DNA from: Candidatus Angelobacter sp. Gp1-AA117 | Lineage (GTDB): Bacteria > Acidobacteriota > Terriglobia > Terriglobales > Acidobacteriaceae | DNA length: 64,000 nucleotides | Reading direction: 5' to 3' | NCBI GenBank assembly: GCA_003223515.1 | Contig: QHVI01000050.1 | Span: forward strand, 1 to 64,000 | Shown: one piece after another, positions 17,035 through 25,364 of the stretch | Numbering within the stretch: the first letter of the stretch is position 1 | Layout: each line of letters opens with the position of its first letter | Notes under the pieces: model-generated | Database searches by the model: none | What the model saw: the letters and a program-made list of their open reading frames with translations, nothing else | What the model was told of the DNA's origin: nothing | Program-made: the position numbers and the translations under genes

Positions 17035-17146
17035 CTTTCCCCGTATTTCTCCGTGCCTCAGTGTCTCCGTGGTCGATTTTGCTTCCTCTGCGTCCTCTGC
17101 GGTAAAAGGTTTTGGTTGTGGCTCGCCACGCTGTGGTAAAAGACTT
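17035..17146. repeat. Intergenic dispersed repeat (CTCCGTGTCTCCGTGGT family), copy 2
   Basis: CCTCAGTGTCTCCGTGGT, CCTCTGCGTCCTCTGCGGTAA and GGTTTTGGTTGTGGCTCGCC occur between the carotenoid oxygenase and the pseudo-AarF gene. The last block recurs near 27655. No gene is present. Confidence 0.75.
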
Positions 17147-18688
17147 TCACTGTTTCTTCAACAACACAACAACCCCTGCCAGCATGAGCACCAGAGGCGT
17201 AATCTTGCCTGACCATCCTGGCGAGACAGGCAGTTGCAGAATCAGGATCAGCAGCACCAGTAAAATGATGAAGTCGCCCGGAGAATATCTCGTGTGCACA
17301 GGCTCCCGGCTGGAAGGCGGCTGCATCATGTTGTCGAGCGGCAGTGCTGAAGCATGGTTGAGCGCGTCATCCAGAGTGCGGGGCAGGTGCGCCATGGCCG
17401 AAGCGAACTTATCGGTATTCTCATACCAGTAGCGCCAGTCCATGAGTTCGCGCATCTGCCCGAAGACATCACTAGTCTGAAACTCCTCCATGCCTTCGTG
17501 CAGCGCGTCGATATTGGGCGAAAGCTGCTTGGCGATCTTCGCCACAGAAAACAGGCCGCGATAAAAGCAGAGCAGGTGTGGCTGCGGAACATAGCCATGG
17601 TCCAGTGCGGTCTTCCAGTGCTGGAAGACAAGCTGCGCCAGCGCATTGCTGTCTGTGCCCAGGATGGGCTCCAGCATCCCAAAGTAGGCGGCCTGCCGGA
17701 AATTCGTACGAAACAGCTCAGTATCGATTTTGTGGTGTGCGTGGCGGGGCGCCATTTCGCGCAGCAGATACATGGCGGCTGTATCGGGATCATTTGCCAT
17801 CAAGGCGCCCAGATACTTTGAAAGATTTTCCCTGGTGCTGCTGGGGAGCCCGACAAATTCGCAACCGAGGAAAGAAATCCTGTTGTCCTCGAGCACATAA
17901 ATATTGTGCATCTGCAGATCAACAGGAAAGCAGCGGCCATGCACAGCCTGTTGCAGCCACACGTGACAAAGACGGCGCGCCCCGTTGTCCTGATGCTGGA
18001 AGAGCAGAGAGGGCGCCTGGAGCCGCTCAATGGTCAACAGCTTCGCGGTTGAGAGTTCAGCAAAAGTCCGGGGCGAAAAAAGGAATTCAAACGATGCGCT
18101 ATCCCGCGCCAGCAACTCCAGGGCTTCTCTCGTCAGCGCCAGGTCGGCCTTACGCCCAAGCGCAGTGCTGAAATCAGTCAGCACATCGAAGGGCAACAGG
18201 CCGCCGAATAGCGCCTCAATCTCCGTGACATTCAGAAATTCCGGGACAATCTTGTTTTGCAATCCATACCAGAAAGGATGCAGCAAAATGACGACAACCT
18301 CAGCGCCGGTTCTGAGTCGCCCATAATGGCTTTGGGCGATCAGCGTGGATTGAAAGGGAAGGAAATCAAATTCCGCGAAGACCCGGTCAAACTGTGCTCC
18401 CAATTCCTGCCCCAGAATTTCATGCACCTGGGCCGGGGGAAGTACCTGAGAAGAATCAGGAGCCAGGGCAAACTCACGGCAGTATTCCGCCGGCAGGGCG
18501 TCCAGACGCGAAGCCAGATACAAAGCAAGACACGAATGTGCTGGTCCCAGTTCCTGCAAATGCTGGCGCGCCTGCCGGGCATGCTGTTCCATGGCCAGAT
18601 GGTTGCCGGAAAGCGCTGCAGTGCCGCTGGCGGTGCGCGTACTCGCGGCGGGCCTGTGTGGGCGGCGATGTGTCCAGCGGCGCATCAT
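17147..18688 (-). CDS. Degenerate AarF/UbiB-like pseudokinase with C-terminal membrane anchor, 513 aa
   Basis: The start is set at 18688, where ATGATG overlaps the TGA of the upstream AarF gene. The track start at 19063 lies deep inside that gene. The body aligns by eye with ABC1/AarF/UbiB kinases, but the catalytic motifs are lost. The nucleotide-loop and VAVK region reads LIAQSHYGRLRTGAEVVVIL, with no Lys in VVVIL. The HADxHPGN loop reads PVDLQMHNIYVL. The DFG block reads FLGCEFVG. The C-terminus has two hydrophobic segments (around IILLVLLILILQLPV and LVLMLAGVVVLL), as in UbiB. It is probably a pseudokinase partner of the canonical copy just upstream, anchored in the inner membrane. Confidence 0.8.
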   Translation of the reverse strand: MMRRWTHRRPHRPAASTRTASGTAALSGNHLAMEQHARQARQHLQELGPAHSCLALYLASRLDALPAEYCREFALAPDSSQVLPPAQVHEILGQELGAQFDRVFAEFDFLPFQSTLIAQSHYGRLRTGAEVVVILLHPFWYGLQNKIVPEFLNVTEIEALFGGLLPFDVLTDFSTALGRKADLALTREALELLARDSASFEFLFSPRTFAELSTAKLLTIERLQAPSLLFQHQDNGARRLCHVWLQQAVHGRCFPVDLQMHNIYVLEDNRISFLGCEFVGLPSSTRENLSKYLGALMANDPDTAAMYLLREMAPRHAHHKIDTELFRTNFRQAAYFGMLEPILGTDSNALAQLVFQHWKTALDHGYVPQPHLLCFYRGLFSVAKIAKQLSPNIDALHEGMEEFQTSDVFGQMRELMDWRYWYENTDKFASAMAHLPRTLDDALNHASALPLDNMMQPPSSREPVHTRYSPGDFIILLVLLILILQLPVSPGWSGKITPLVLMLAGVVVLLKKQ

Positions 18689-20352
18689 GGTTGGGTACTG
18701 GAAGCCTCGCTGGCGGAGGATCGCGGATGTCGCAGCGCTTGCCACGCCACCAGTGCGAGCACCAGCACCAGAGGAATGGCAAGTTGCAGAGGAGTCAGTC
18801 TCTGCGGCCGCCAAATGGCTGCCAGGCAGACAGCGATCCATAAGACGTGCAGTGGCCACGCGCCTCCCTTGCGTGCCGGAGTCTTCGAGTTTGCGGCAAA
18901 GGAAGCAGATGCCGGCGGTGTGCCTGCGCCAGCTCTCCTCAGTATGGCGAAAGTGCGCAGGAAACCATCCCGAACCAGGCGGACATTGCCGCCGAACCAG
19001 CCGGAGAGCGTTTCCAGCGAGACCAGGCTGCGGAATGCATCGCGCTTGATGTGGCGCTCGCATGCCTCTTCGAGATGGCGGCCGATATCCAGTCCCGGTG
19101 AAAGGGTCTTCATCAACCCATCTAACGCAATGGCCGAGCGAATGTATTTAATGACATCCCGCTGTGGCCAGATACCACTTGCACGGGAGAGCAGCAGCAG
19201 CTCAAGCATGATTGAAGTAATGCTCTTGCGCAGGCGGCTTTCGCTTTTGTCTGCGCCGTACCAGGTGCTCGATAATTCCTTCAGTTGGCGATGGAAGGAG
19301 CCCGTGTCCGCCTTCTTGTCGAAGGTGGTGATGCGGAAAAAAGCTTCGCACATGCCTTCGATGTCTCCACGCGCATAAGCCAATGTCATCGAGATCAGGT
19401 GGCGCCGCGAGTAACGGCTTAAGATCCCCGAGATGCCGAAGTCGATATATCCAACCACATTCCCGGGCATGATCATGAGATTGCCGGGATGCAAATCCGC
19501 GTGAAACATGCCATGGCGGAAAGCGTCGCCGAGGAAATTGTCGATGAGACGCGCACCGTAAATCCCTGGATCAAAGTCGGGACTGGCAGCCGGTACTTTC
19601 CCGGCTTCCCGTTGCCGCAGATACTCTGAGATGGTAATCCCATCCAGAAACTCCACCGTGAGTATGCGCGTGGTGGTGCAACTCCAGAAAACCGCCGGAA
19701 CTTTTTCCTGCGCATTGTCTTTGGCGTTGTGGCCCAGTTCATCCATGTAGTGGGCTTCACGGCGATAATCGAGTTCTTCCCGGGTCCAGGCAATGAATTC
19801 TTCCGTCGGAGCAACGATCCAGTAGAGAGAACGGATACGCAGCAGCTTCACCGTGCCAACCGTAAAGCGGAGTGTTGCGATATCGGCGTCAAAATCGCTG
19901 AGAATGGTTGGCCGCCTGATCTTCACCGCAACTTTCTTGCCCTGCAACATTGCGACGTGAACCTGCCCGATAGAGCCTGTAGCGACGGGAGCAGGGTCGA
20001 ACTGATCAAAAACTTCCTGTGGACGCCGCTGCAGGTCCTCCAGAAAAGTTTTTTCCACGTCTGAATAAGGAAAGGCAGGCACCTGGTCGAAGAGGCTGAA
20101 AAGCGCGGCACAATATTCCAGGGGCATAAGGTCAGACTGCATGGCCAGCATCTGCCCGAACTTGATAAAGGTGCCGCCTATCTCTTCAATGGCCAGACGA
20201 AGCCTTCTCGGGCCTGACAAACGAGTTCCCGGAATCCGGCGGGCGAGGCGGGGCCATCGCGCGGCCCGCTGGTGGACGATGTGCAGAACAGCGTGGCGAG
20301 CCACGGTGAAAAAAACGTTCTTAAACCGGGAGAGGCTTGCTTTGGCCCTCAT
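18685..20352 (-). CDS. AarF/UbiB (ABC1) family atypical kinase/ATPase, 555 aa
   Basis: ABC1 family proteins support isoprenoid-lipid (for example ubiquinone) metabolism at membranes. Family motifs are intact: KxGQ-like FIKFGQMLAMQSDLMP near residue 65, the Ala/Gly-rich loop ATGSIGQVHVAML, VAVKIRRP, HADLHPGNLMI and YIDFGISG. The C-terminus has two membrane segments around LHVLWIAVCLAAIW and LAIPLVLVLALVAW. The ATG at 20352 has GGAG 5 nt upstream and overlaps the end of the acyltransferase gene by 32 bp. It is followed immediately by its degenerate paralogue. In this locus it may handle a polyprenyl or polyketide lipid rather than quinone, which is inference. Confidence 0.93.
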   Translation of the reverse strand: MRAKASLSRFKNVFFTVARHAVLHIVHQRAARWPRLARRIPGTRLSGPRRLRLAIEEIGGTFIKFGQMLAMQSDLMPLEYCAALFSLFDQVPAFPYSDVEKTFLEDLQRRPQEVFDQFDPAPVATGSIGQVHVAMLQGKKVAVKIRRPTILSDFDADIATLRFTVGTVKLLRIRSLYWIVAPTEEFIAWTREELDYRREAHYMDELGHNAKDNAQEKVPAVFWSCTTTRILTVEFLDGITISEYLRQREAGKVPAASPDFDPGIYGARLIDNFLGDAFRHGMFHADLHPGNLMIMPGNVVGYIDFGISGILSRYSRRHLISMTLAYARGDIEGMCEAFFRITTFDKKADTGSFHRQLKELSSTWYGADKSESRLRKSITSIMLELLLLSRASGIWPQRDVIKYIRSAIALDGLMKTLSPGLDIGRHLEEACERHIKRDAFRSLVSLETLSGWFGGNVRLVRDGFLRTFAILRRAGAGTPPASASFAANSKTPARKGGAWPLHVLWIAVCLAAIWRPQRLTPLQLAIPLVLVLALVAWQALRHPRSSASEASSTQP

Positions 20353-21946
20353 CTTGGCTCCGCTCGAAAATTGATCCGAAGAAAACAGACTTGCGCCGCG
20401 CCAGCATGTCGTCTACGGCCTGCTGCATTGCCATGCGTACCTCGCGGCTGATCGCTCTCACTACCGCGCGGTCTTCTACCGCCTCCGGCCCATACTGCTC
20501 GGTGCTGATGGGCGGCAGAAATTGCGTGTGCCACTTGGAAGGCAACGGCACCGGCGCGAGAGGAAACGTAGGCGTGATGGGAATGAATGGCCATCCGGCA
20601 TAACGGGTCCAGCGCCTTGACTTGATCTTGCCGACAATGGGAAAAATCTCGGCGCTGCCGACTGTCACAAAGGGCACAATCGGGGCCTGGTGGCGCAACG
20701 CCAGTTTGACGAAGGCATCCCGGCCAAAGCCTTGCAGCTTGTATGCGTCACGGTACAGTGAGAACGCGCCGTGAATTCCTTCAGGAAAGATTCCCAGCAA
20801 CTCGTTGCTGGCAAGAACATGATCCGCGCTTTCCTGGCAGGCCACCACGCCACCGAGTTTGGTCATGAAGTTGGCCAGGAACGGAAACTTCAATAAGCCA
20901 GGATGGGTGAGAAAGCGTGGATACCGGCCGGTCTTTTTCACGATGGTGTGCAGCGCCATTACGCCGTCGAACGGCATGAAGCCGCGATGCATTCCCACCA
21001 GCAGCGCGCGGCCCTGGGCAGGAATATATTCCATTCCTCTATCTTCAATGCGCCAGTAAAACTCGCTGAGAAACTTGAACAGCGTCTTGCCGTAGAACCG
21101 GATGTAATCTTTGTCCATGCCAAACAGGTCGAACCCGGCAGCTTGTTTTGTCTCGGCTTCACCTCCGCGCATTTGCAGCAGGGCTGTCACGCTCGAGTTC
21201 TGCGGTACAAATCCAAGTTCGCGCTTCATCTTCTCGCCGGAGATGCTCCAGGAATAGCGCAGGTATTCGAGGCACTCTGCCCCACGGGTGATACGTTGCA
21301 GCGTGCGCGGGAAGGGAAGACGTATGCTGCCCAGAATCCTCACTGCCTGATGCAGAGGCACTACATTGTCAGGCGCAACATTGAATGTCCCGCAGGCTTG
21401 CCGTTCCAGCACGCAAAGTATGGCACGCGCCAGATCTGCCACGCTCAGGAATTGAAAGACAGGATCATGTCCCGGAAGGGTGGTTGTCCAGCCATGGGAG
21501 AGCAAGCGCGCCGGGAACACAGACGGCTCTGCAACCGGACAAACCCTGAGAACAGTCAGGATTGTCCCGCCGCTCAATAATTTTACAGCCAGCGATTCCA
21601 GCGATCTCCACTGTTCGCAGATCTTCTGCGACTCGCAACCCGGAAGGGAGTAATCTTCCCAAACCAGCGCCTGCCTGCCCGGCCCAATGCCATAAACGAA
21701 TGCACTGGACAGCAGGACAAATCGTCCGGCTGATACCTGCGCTGCATGCTGCAATACGCGCTGAGTTTCAGCTGAATCGGGCAGAGTGCCGTCAGCCGTG
21801 GGCAAGTAGATGTAGCTCTGTTCTCGATCAGCCGCATGAGATGCGTAAAAATCTTGGGGGCTCATCAGCCGCACATCGCCAAGCGCTCTTTGCAGTTCAG
21901 CAGTCGGTGAGCGGCGAGCATTAGCAATCAGAATGATGTCTGTCAT
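20321..21946 (-). CDS. Pseudo-SDR (NAD-epimerase-like) / acyltransferase fusion, 541 aa
   Basis: Residues about 1-260 resemble an extended SDR/NAD-dependent epimerase (LLSSAFVYGIGPGR, TFNVAPDNVVPLHQAVRILG). The N-terminal dinucleotide motif is degenerate (IANARRSPTAEL, no GxxGxxG), and the YxxxK pair reads CESQK, so the Tyr is missing. Residues about 285-540 are a PlsC/MGAT-like acyltransferase with MHRGFMPFDGV (the His...Asp motif) and GIFPEGIHGAF (the FPEG block). The acyltransferase half therefore looks active and the reductase half dead. It lies between the FAD desaturase-like gene and aarF, with a 32-bp overlap to the latter. A role in acylating a lipid product is likely. Confidence 0.85.
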   Translation of the reverse strand: MTDIILIANARRSPTAELQRALGDVRLMSPQDFYASHAADREQSYIYLPTADGTLPDSAETQRVLQHAAQVSAGRFVLLSSAFVYGIGPGRQALVWEDYSLPGCESQKICEQWRSLESLAVKLLSGGTILTVLRVCPVAEPSVFPARLLSHGWTTTLPGHDPVFQFLSVADLARAILCVLERQACGTFNVAPDNVVPLHQAVRILGSIRLPFPRTLQRITRGAECLEYLRYSWSISGEKMKRELGFVPQNSSVTALLQMRGGEAETKQAAGFDLFGMDKDYIRFYGKTLFKFLSEFYWRIEDRGMEYIPAQGRALLVGMHRGFMPFDGVMALHTIVKKTGRYPRFLTHPGLLKFPFLANFMTKLGGVVACQESADHVLASNELLGIFPEGIHGAFSLYRDAYKLQGFGRDAFVKLALRHQAPIVPFVTVGSAEIFPIVGKIKSRRWTRYAGWPFIPITPTFPLAPVPLPSKWHTQFLPPISTEQYGPEAVEDRAVVRAISREVRMAMQQAVDDMLARRKSVFFGSIFERSQDEGQSKPLPV

Positions 21947-21954
21947 TTGCTTAT

Positions 21955-22095
21955 CAAAATCTGTGTTTGTCTGTGTCGATCTGTGGTTAGGTTTGTTTTT
22001 CAGCGTTTTTCAGCGTTAATCAGCGGCAAGAAAATCGGCTCTTACTCCACTACACTGCGCCTCCGTATCTCTGTGTCTCTGTGGTAGATTTTGGC
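21955..22095. repeat. Dispersed repeat (CTCTGTGTCTCTGTGGT family), copy 3, partly coding
   Basis: TGTGTCGATCTGTGGTTAGG, two TTTTTCAGCGTT units and TATCTCTGTGTCTCTGTGGT form a repeat patch. Its right part is read as the last about 23 codons of the FAD enzyme (PQRHRDTEAQC...), so the repeat has extended that protein's C-terminus. Confidence 0.75.
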
Positions 22096-23599
22096 TGCTG
22101 TGTATCGACCCTATGGGAACTGCCGTGCTTTCTGTAATCTGTCTGGCGGCGCGCACGGCGGAAATCATCACCGGAGTGATGCCGCCACCGGGTTGCGCCC
22201 AATGTCCAACAAAATGAAGGTTCTTGAAGGGCCCCTGAATTCCAGGGCGATGCTCTCCAAGCTGGTCCGGCGACATCTCCCAGCCCAGCATCGCGCCGTG
22301 ATGGTTGAGCGTGTACCGGTATGAGGTCTGCGCTGAGGCGCTCAGCTTGACCACGATCTTGCTGGAGAGGCCGGGGATGCAGCGCTCCAGTGAACCGAGA
22401 ATCCAGTTTTCGATGGCAGCTTTGTGCGCGCTCCAGTCTTCAACATTGTCAAAATCAACCCTGGTGACCTTCTGCACAATAATGATCTGCCCGCCCGGAG
22501 GCGCGAGCCCCTGATCGAACACCGTCGGCAGAAAGACTTTGAAGGCCTGGGTTGCCACGTTTTCTGCGTCCCAGGAACTCCAGTGATATCCCTCCGCCCT
22601 TCGCAACTCTTCGAGAGAAATGTCTTTCAGCCCGATGTGCAGCAGAAAACATGGCATGGAGGTGCGAAGCTGCCTGATCCCCCCCAGGTAATCAGGATCG
22701 AGCAACTCCGGACCGATCATTCGCTCCAGTGTCAGCCGCAGGTCGGCATTTGAGACCACTACACCGGCGGAAATGTGTTTTCTCTCGCGGTGGCGCAGGC
22801 TTCCGGTCTCGATCTCAACTCCGCGTGCGCTGTGATTATGAATATGAATACGCCGCACGTTGGTATTCATCAGGATGTGCCCGCCGCCTTCCTCGAAGCG
22901 CTGGGCCAGTTCGTCGACAAACACCTGCGATCCCCCGCGTGGATAGTAATTTCCCAGAAAGTAGGCAAGGCGCAGCATGGAGTCGAAGACAAACGAGGTG
23001 CGCGAAGGCGGTGAACCCCAATGGCCAATGTCCCCGGTAAGCAGCAGCTTCAACTTGGGATCGGTAAAGTGGCTTTCCAGCACGTCGCGAATGGTCAGGT
23101 GCTGGTAGGGAACAATGCGGTCCGTGGCTACATTGCGAAAATAATGAACCAGGCCGATGAGATAGGTTTTCCGGGCGAGAGAAAAGAACGTGTCAATATT
23201 ATGGGCTTCGGCGGGAAATTCCTGTTTGAGCCTTTGCAGGTAAGTATCAAAGCTGGCTGGAACCGCGAACCGCGAACCGTCGGGGAAGTGGAAGGAATCC
23301 ACCGGGTCCATCTTGACCCATTCGGTTGTGATGCCCAGGTCCGCCAGCAGAGAGCCGGTAATCGTCGCAGGATTGCCCAGCAGCGGATAAAAATGAGTGG
23401 CCGCGTCAAAGGTATAACCGTTGCGGCGAAACGTGCTGCAATAGCCCCCCACCAGGGAGTGCTGCTCCACCAGAAGCACCTTCATGCCCGCGCGGAGCAG
23501 CAGGTTGGCGCACACCAGGCCGCCTACACCCGCACCAATCACCACCGCATCGTAAGAGCTGTTAGGCTCGCTGCGAAGACCTCGGAAGCGCCTGGCCAA
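22016..23599 (-). CDS. FAD-dependent phytoene desaturase / retinol saturase-like oxidoreductase, 527 aa
   Basis: A CrtI/CrtISO/RetSat-type flavoenzyme. The N-terminal dinucleotide motif is VVIGAGVGGLVCANLLL with VEQHSLVGGYCSTF, typical of the family. The C-terminal FAD motif region is NLHFVGHWAQPGGGITPVM. Such enzymes desaturate, isomerise or reduce polyenes. The start is a TTG at 23599 with AAGGAGAGGTC immediately upstream. No ATG fits better. The last about 23 residues are encoded by an intergenic-type repeat (see 21955-22095) and are probably not part of the fold. It is the first gene of the 22-kb minus-strand cluster. Substrate unknown; an isoprenoid or polyketide polyene is plausible given the neighbouring carotenoid oxygenase. 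Confidence 0.88.
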   Translation of the reverse strand: MARRFRGLRSEPNSSYDAVVIGAGVGGLVCANLLLRAGMKVLLVEQHSLVGGYCSTFRRNGYTFDAATHFYPLLGNPATITGSLLADLGITTEWVKMDPVDSFHFPDGSRFAVPASFDTYLQRLKQEFPAEAHNIDTFFSLARKTYLIGLVHYFRNVATDRIVPYQHLTIRDVLESHFTDPKLKLLLTGDIGHWGSPPSRTSFVFDSMLRLAYFLGNYYPRGGSQVFVDELAQRFEEGGGHILMNTNVRRIHIHNHSARGVEIETGSLRHRERKHISAGVVVSNADLRLTLERMIGPELLDPDYLGGIRQLRTSMPCFLLHIGLKDISLEELRRAEGYHWSSWDAENVATQAFKVFLPTVFDQGLAPPGGQIIIVQKVTRVDFDNVEDWSAHKAAIENWILGSLERCIPGLSSKIVVKLSASAQTSYRYTLNHHGAMLGWEMSPDQLGEHRPGIQGPFKNLHFVGHWAQPGGGITPVMISAVRAARQITESTAVPIGSIHSSQNLPQRHRDTEAQCSGVRADFLAAD

Positions 23600-23758
23600 G
23601 ACCTCTCCTTGCGACAGCAGATCCGCTCAGATGCATCCTGGTGATGTGCTTCTGGGCTACAAAGCTAGACATTTGAGTAGCGAAGATTTGCGTAAGGGCA
23701 CAGCAGGATGCTGTGTCCCGCCAGAGCGCTTAAGAAATGCGTAAGCCGGTTTCGCACG

Positions 23759-23792
23759 AAAAAATTGGGCGAGACACTTTTATGCCTCGCCC
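23759..23792 (-). terminator. Rho-independent terminator after the TonB-domain gene
   Basis: On the minus strand GGGCGAG and CTCGCCC pair across a loop of about 12 nt and are followed by AATTTTTTCG. It lies in the roughly 300-bp gap 23600-23895, downstream of the 352-aa gene. The rest of the gap shows nothing I recognise. Confidence 0.75.
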
Positions 23793-23895
23793 GAAACCAC
23801 AAACCTGAGAGAGGGCGCGGAACTCTGGCGCGCCTTGTTTGATCTGTGGCTAAAACATCACATGGATGGTGGTGCGCCATCCATGCAGGAAAACT

Positions 23896-24954
23896 TCAAT
23901 CGGTTGTCGCCGGCGTGGCCGGAGCTACCGGAAGTGAGGGGCGTCCAAACATGAGGCCGGTTTCCACTTCCAGCCGCTGCCCGTTTTTCTCATAAGGCCT
24001 GAACTTCCACTGCTTCAAAGCATCCGTGATCGTCTTTTCCTGCTCAGGATAGGCGCTGAGAAAATGGATATACCTGATCTTGCCTTCCTTATTAATGATG
24101 ATGCGCACCGGGATTGCGTTATACCTTTGTACCGTAAGCACAGGATCAACCCGTTCAGCTACGTTCTCACCCTGGGCATAGTCCTTGAGGCACACAGGAA
24201 CATTGCCGCCTCCGGTTCCACCAGTAGAGCTGGCCTCTACCGGCAGTTTCATTTTCTTGTCCATATCCCCCACCAGCTCTTCCAGAGCCTTCGGGTCATG
24301 GTTCATCAATACGATCTCCACCGTATGGCAGCGAATCTCCGTGGCCAGTACATACCAGTGCAGTTGGGCCACCACAGACCAATAGGCAAAGAATGTGAAG
24401 GGCTGGCCTGCAATTGTCGTCTGGGTCGGCTTCAACTCGAGTTGATAATCTTCCGGCAGGTGGTTCTTGGTGTAATTTACATATTGCCGCGCATTGGCCG
24501 CAGGCACCGGGGTAAAAAACATATCATGGGCGGTGAACAAAATACTGCCTCTGGCTTCGCCTTTGTAAGTATCAGCCCGGCTGATTTGCGACAGCACATA
24601 TCTTCCCGTATCTGATGGCGGCGGTGGAGTGTACTTTTGCACCCAATCGGGAGGCAGAGGATAGCTGATGCCGAAATAAGGATCCGTGAAGATGTTGTTG
24701 CTTACGCTGCTGCCTTCCGGCACTGGGATTTTGGAATCGCTGGCGCTTGACCACGCGCCCTTGATGATAATAGTGTCCTTCGGCACTATATTCTTCGGAT
24801 CAGGCTTTGTAACATCAGAAAAATCTCCGCCACTAGGAGTAACAGCCTGGATCGGCGGACTCTGTTCCGGAGTTCCCTGAATAAGCTGGCCCCATGCCAT
24901 CCATGGCATGCACATCGTAACAATAATGAGTAGTCGCCAACATCCCGACTGCAT
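23896..24954 (-). CDS. Secreted protein with C-terminal TonB-like domain, 352 aa
   Basis: An N-terminal signal peptide (RLLIIVTMCMPWMAWG) is followed by a Pro-rich stretch, then a globular domain around residues 90-240 (FTDPYFGISYPLPPDWV ... PEDYQLELKPTQ). The C-terminal about 85 residues resemble the TonB C-terminal fold (AIPVRIIINKEGKIRYIHFL, ITDALKQWKFRPY). Such orphan TonB-domain proteins are common in acidobacteria and are usually periplasmic. No transmembrane anchor for proton-motive coupling is visible beyond the signal peptide, so classical TonB function is doubtful. The ATG at 24954 has GGGAGGA about 9 nt upstream. It appears monocistronic, with its own terminator. Confidence 0.82.
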   Translation of the reverse strand: MQSGCWRLLIIVTMCMPWMAWGQLIQGTPEQSPPIQAVTPSGGDFSDVTKPDPKNIVPKDTIIIKGAWSSASDSKIPVPEGSSVSNNIFTDPYFGISYPLPPDWVQKYTPPPPSDTGRYVLSQISRADTYKGEARGSILFTAHDMFFTPVPAANARQYVNYTKNHLPEDYQLELKPTQTTIAGQPFTFFAYWSVVAQLHWYVLATEIRCHTVEIVLMNHDPKALEELVGDMDKKMKLPVEASSTGGTGGGNVPVCLKDYAQGENVAERVDPVLTVQRYNAIPVRIIINKEGKIRYIHFLSAYPEQEKTITDALKQWKFRPYEKNGQRLEVETGLMFGRPSLPVAPATPATTD

Positions 24955-25044
24955 AGCTGCGTTCCTCCCAAGTCTGAGGATTTCAGAACACTGTCCAATA
25001 ACAAACGAGAACTAACTAACTCGGCTTCCTCTAAACTGTAAATC

Positions 25045-25322
25045 CTGAAGTTCTTCGCGGTCTGAGAAGAAAAATTCCAGCGATCCTCCTCCGCAACCTT
25101 CCTTTTTCCAGAGGCATTTGCGGATGAGACTTGCCTTTGGCGGGAAGGTAAATATCGGATCACCTCCACAAAATTCTTATCGTTTTTCTCCGTGTCTCAG
25201 TGTTCTCCGTGTCTCCGTGGTTAAGGTTGTGATTCTTATTGCCTCTGCTTACTCTGTTCCTCTGTGTTGCAAAGGTTTTGCCGTTTGGGTGCGGCCTGCC
25301 GCGCTATGTTGTGTGTGAAAGA
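25045..25322. repeat. Intergenic dispersed repeat, copy 4
   Basis: This stretch repeats the 1.1-1.4 kb copy almost word for word: GCATTTGCGGATGAGACTTG, GGCGGGAAGGTAAATA, CGGATCACCTCCACAAAATT, TGTTCTCCGTGTCTCCGTGG and ATTGCCTCTGCTTACTCTGT. Together with 24955-25044 it forms a 400-bp gap without a gene. Confidence 0.85.
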
Positions 25323-25350
25323 AGGCGAGATCACATTTGTGATCTCGCCT
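25323..25350 (-). terminator. Terminator-like perfect hairpin after the di-haem gene
   Basis: AGGCGAGATCACA and TGTGATCTCGCCT form a perfect 13-bp stem around TT, 15 bp beyond the stop of the di-haem oxidoreductase on the minus strand. The downstream T-run is interrupted (CTTCTTTC), and a T-run also precedes the stem, so it may act in both directions. Confidence 0.65.
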
Positions 25351-25364
25351 GAAAAAAACAGAAA

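Noticed and set aside
17147-19063. 638-aa reading of the pseudo-AarF gene from 19063
   Set aside because: Its first 125 residues overlap the canonical aarF gene. The ATGATG at 18688 overlapping the aarF stop is the better start.
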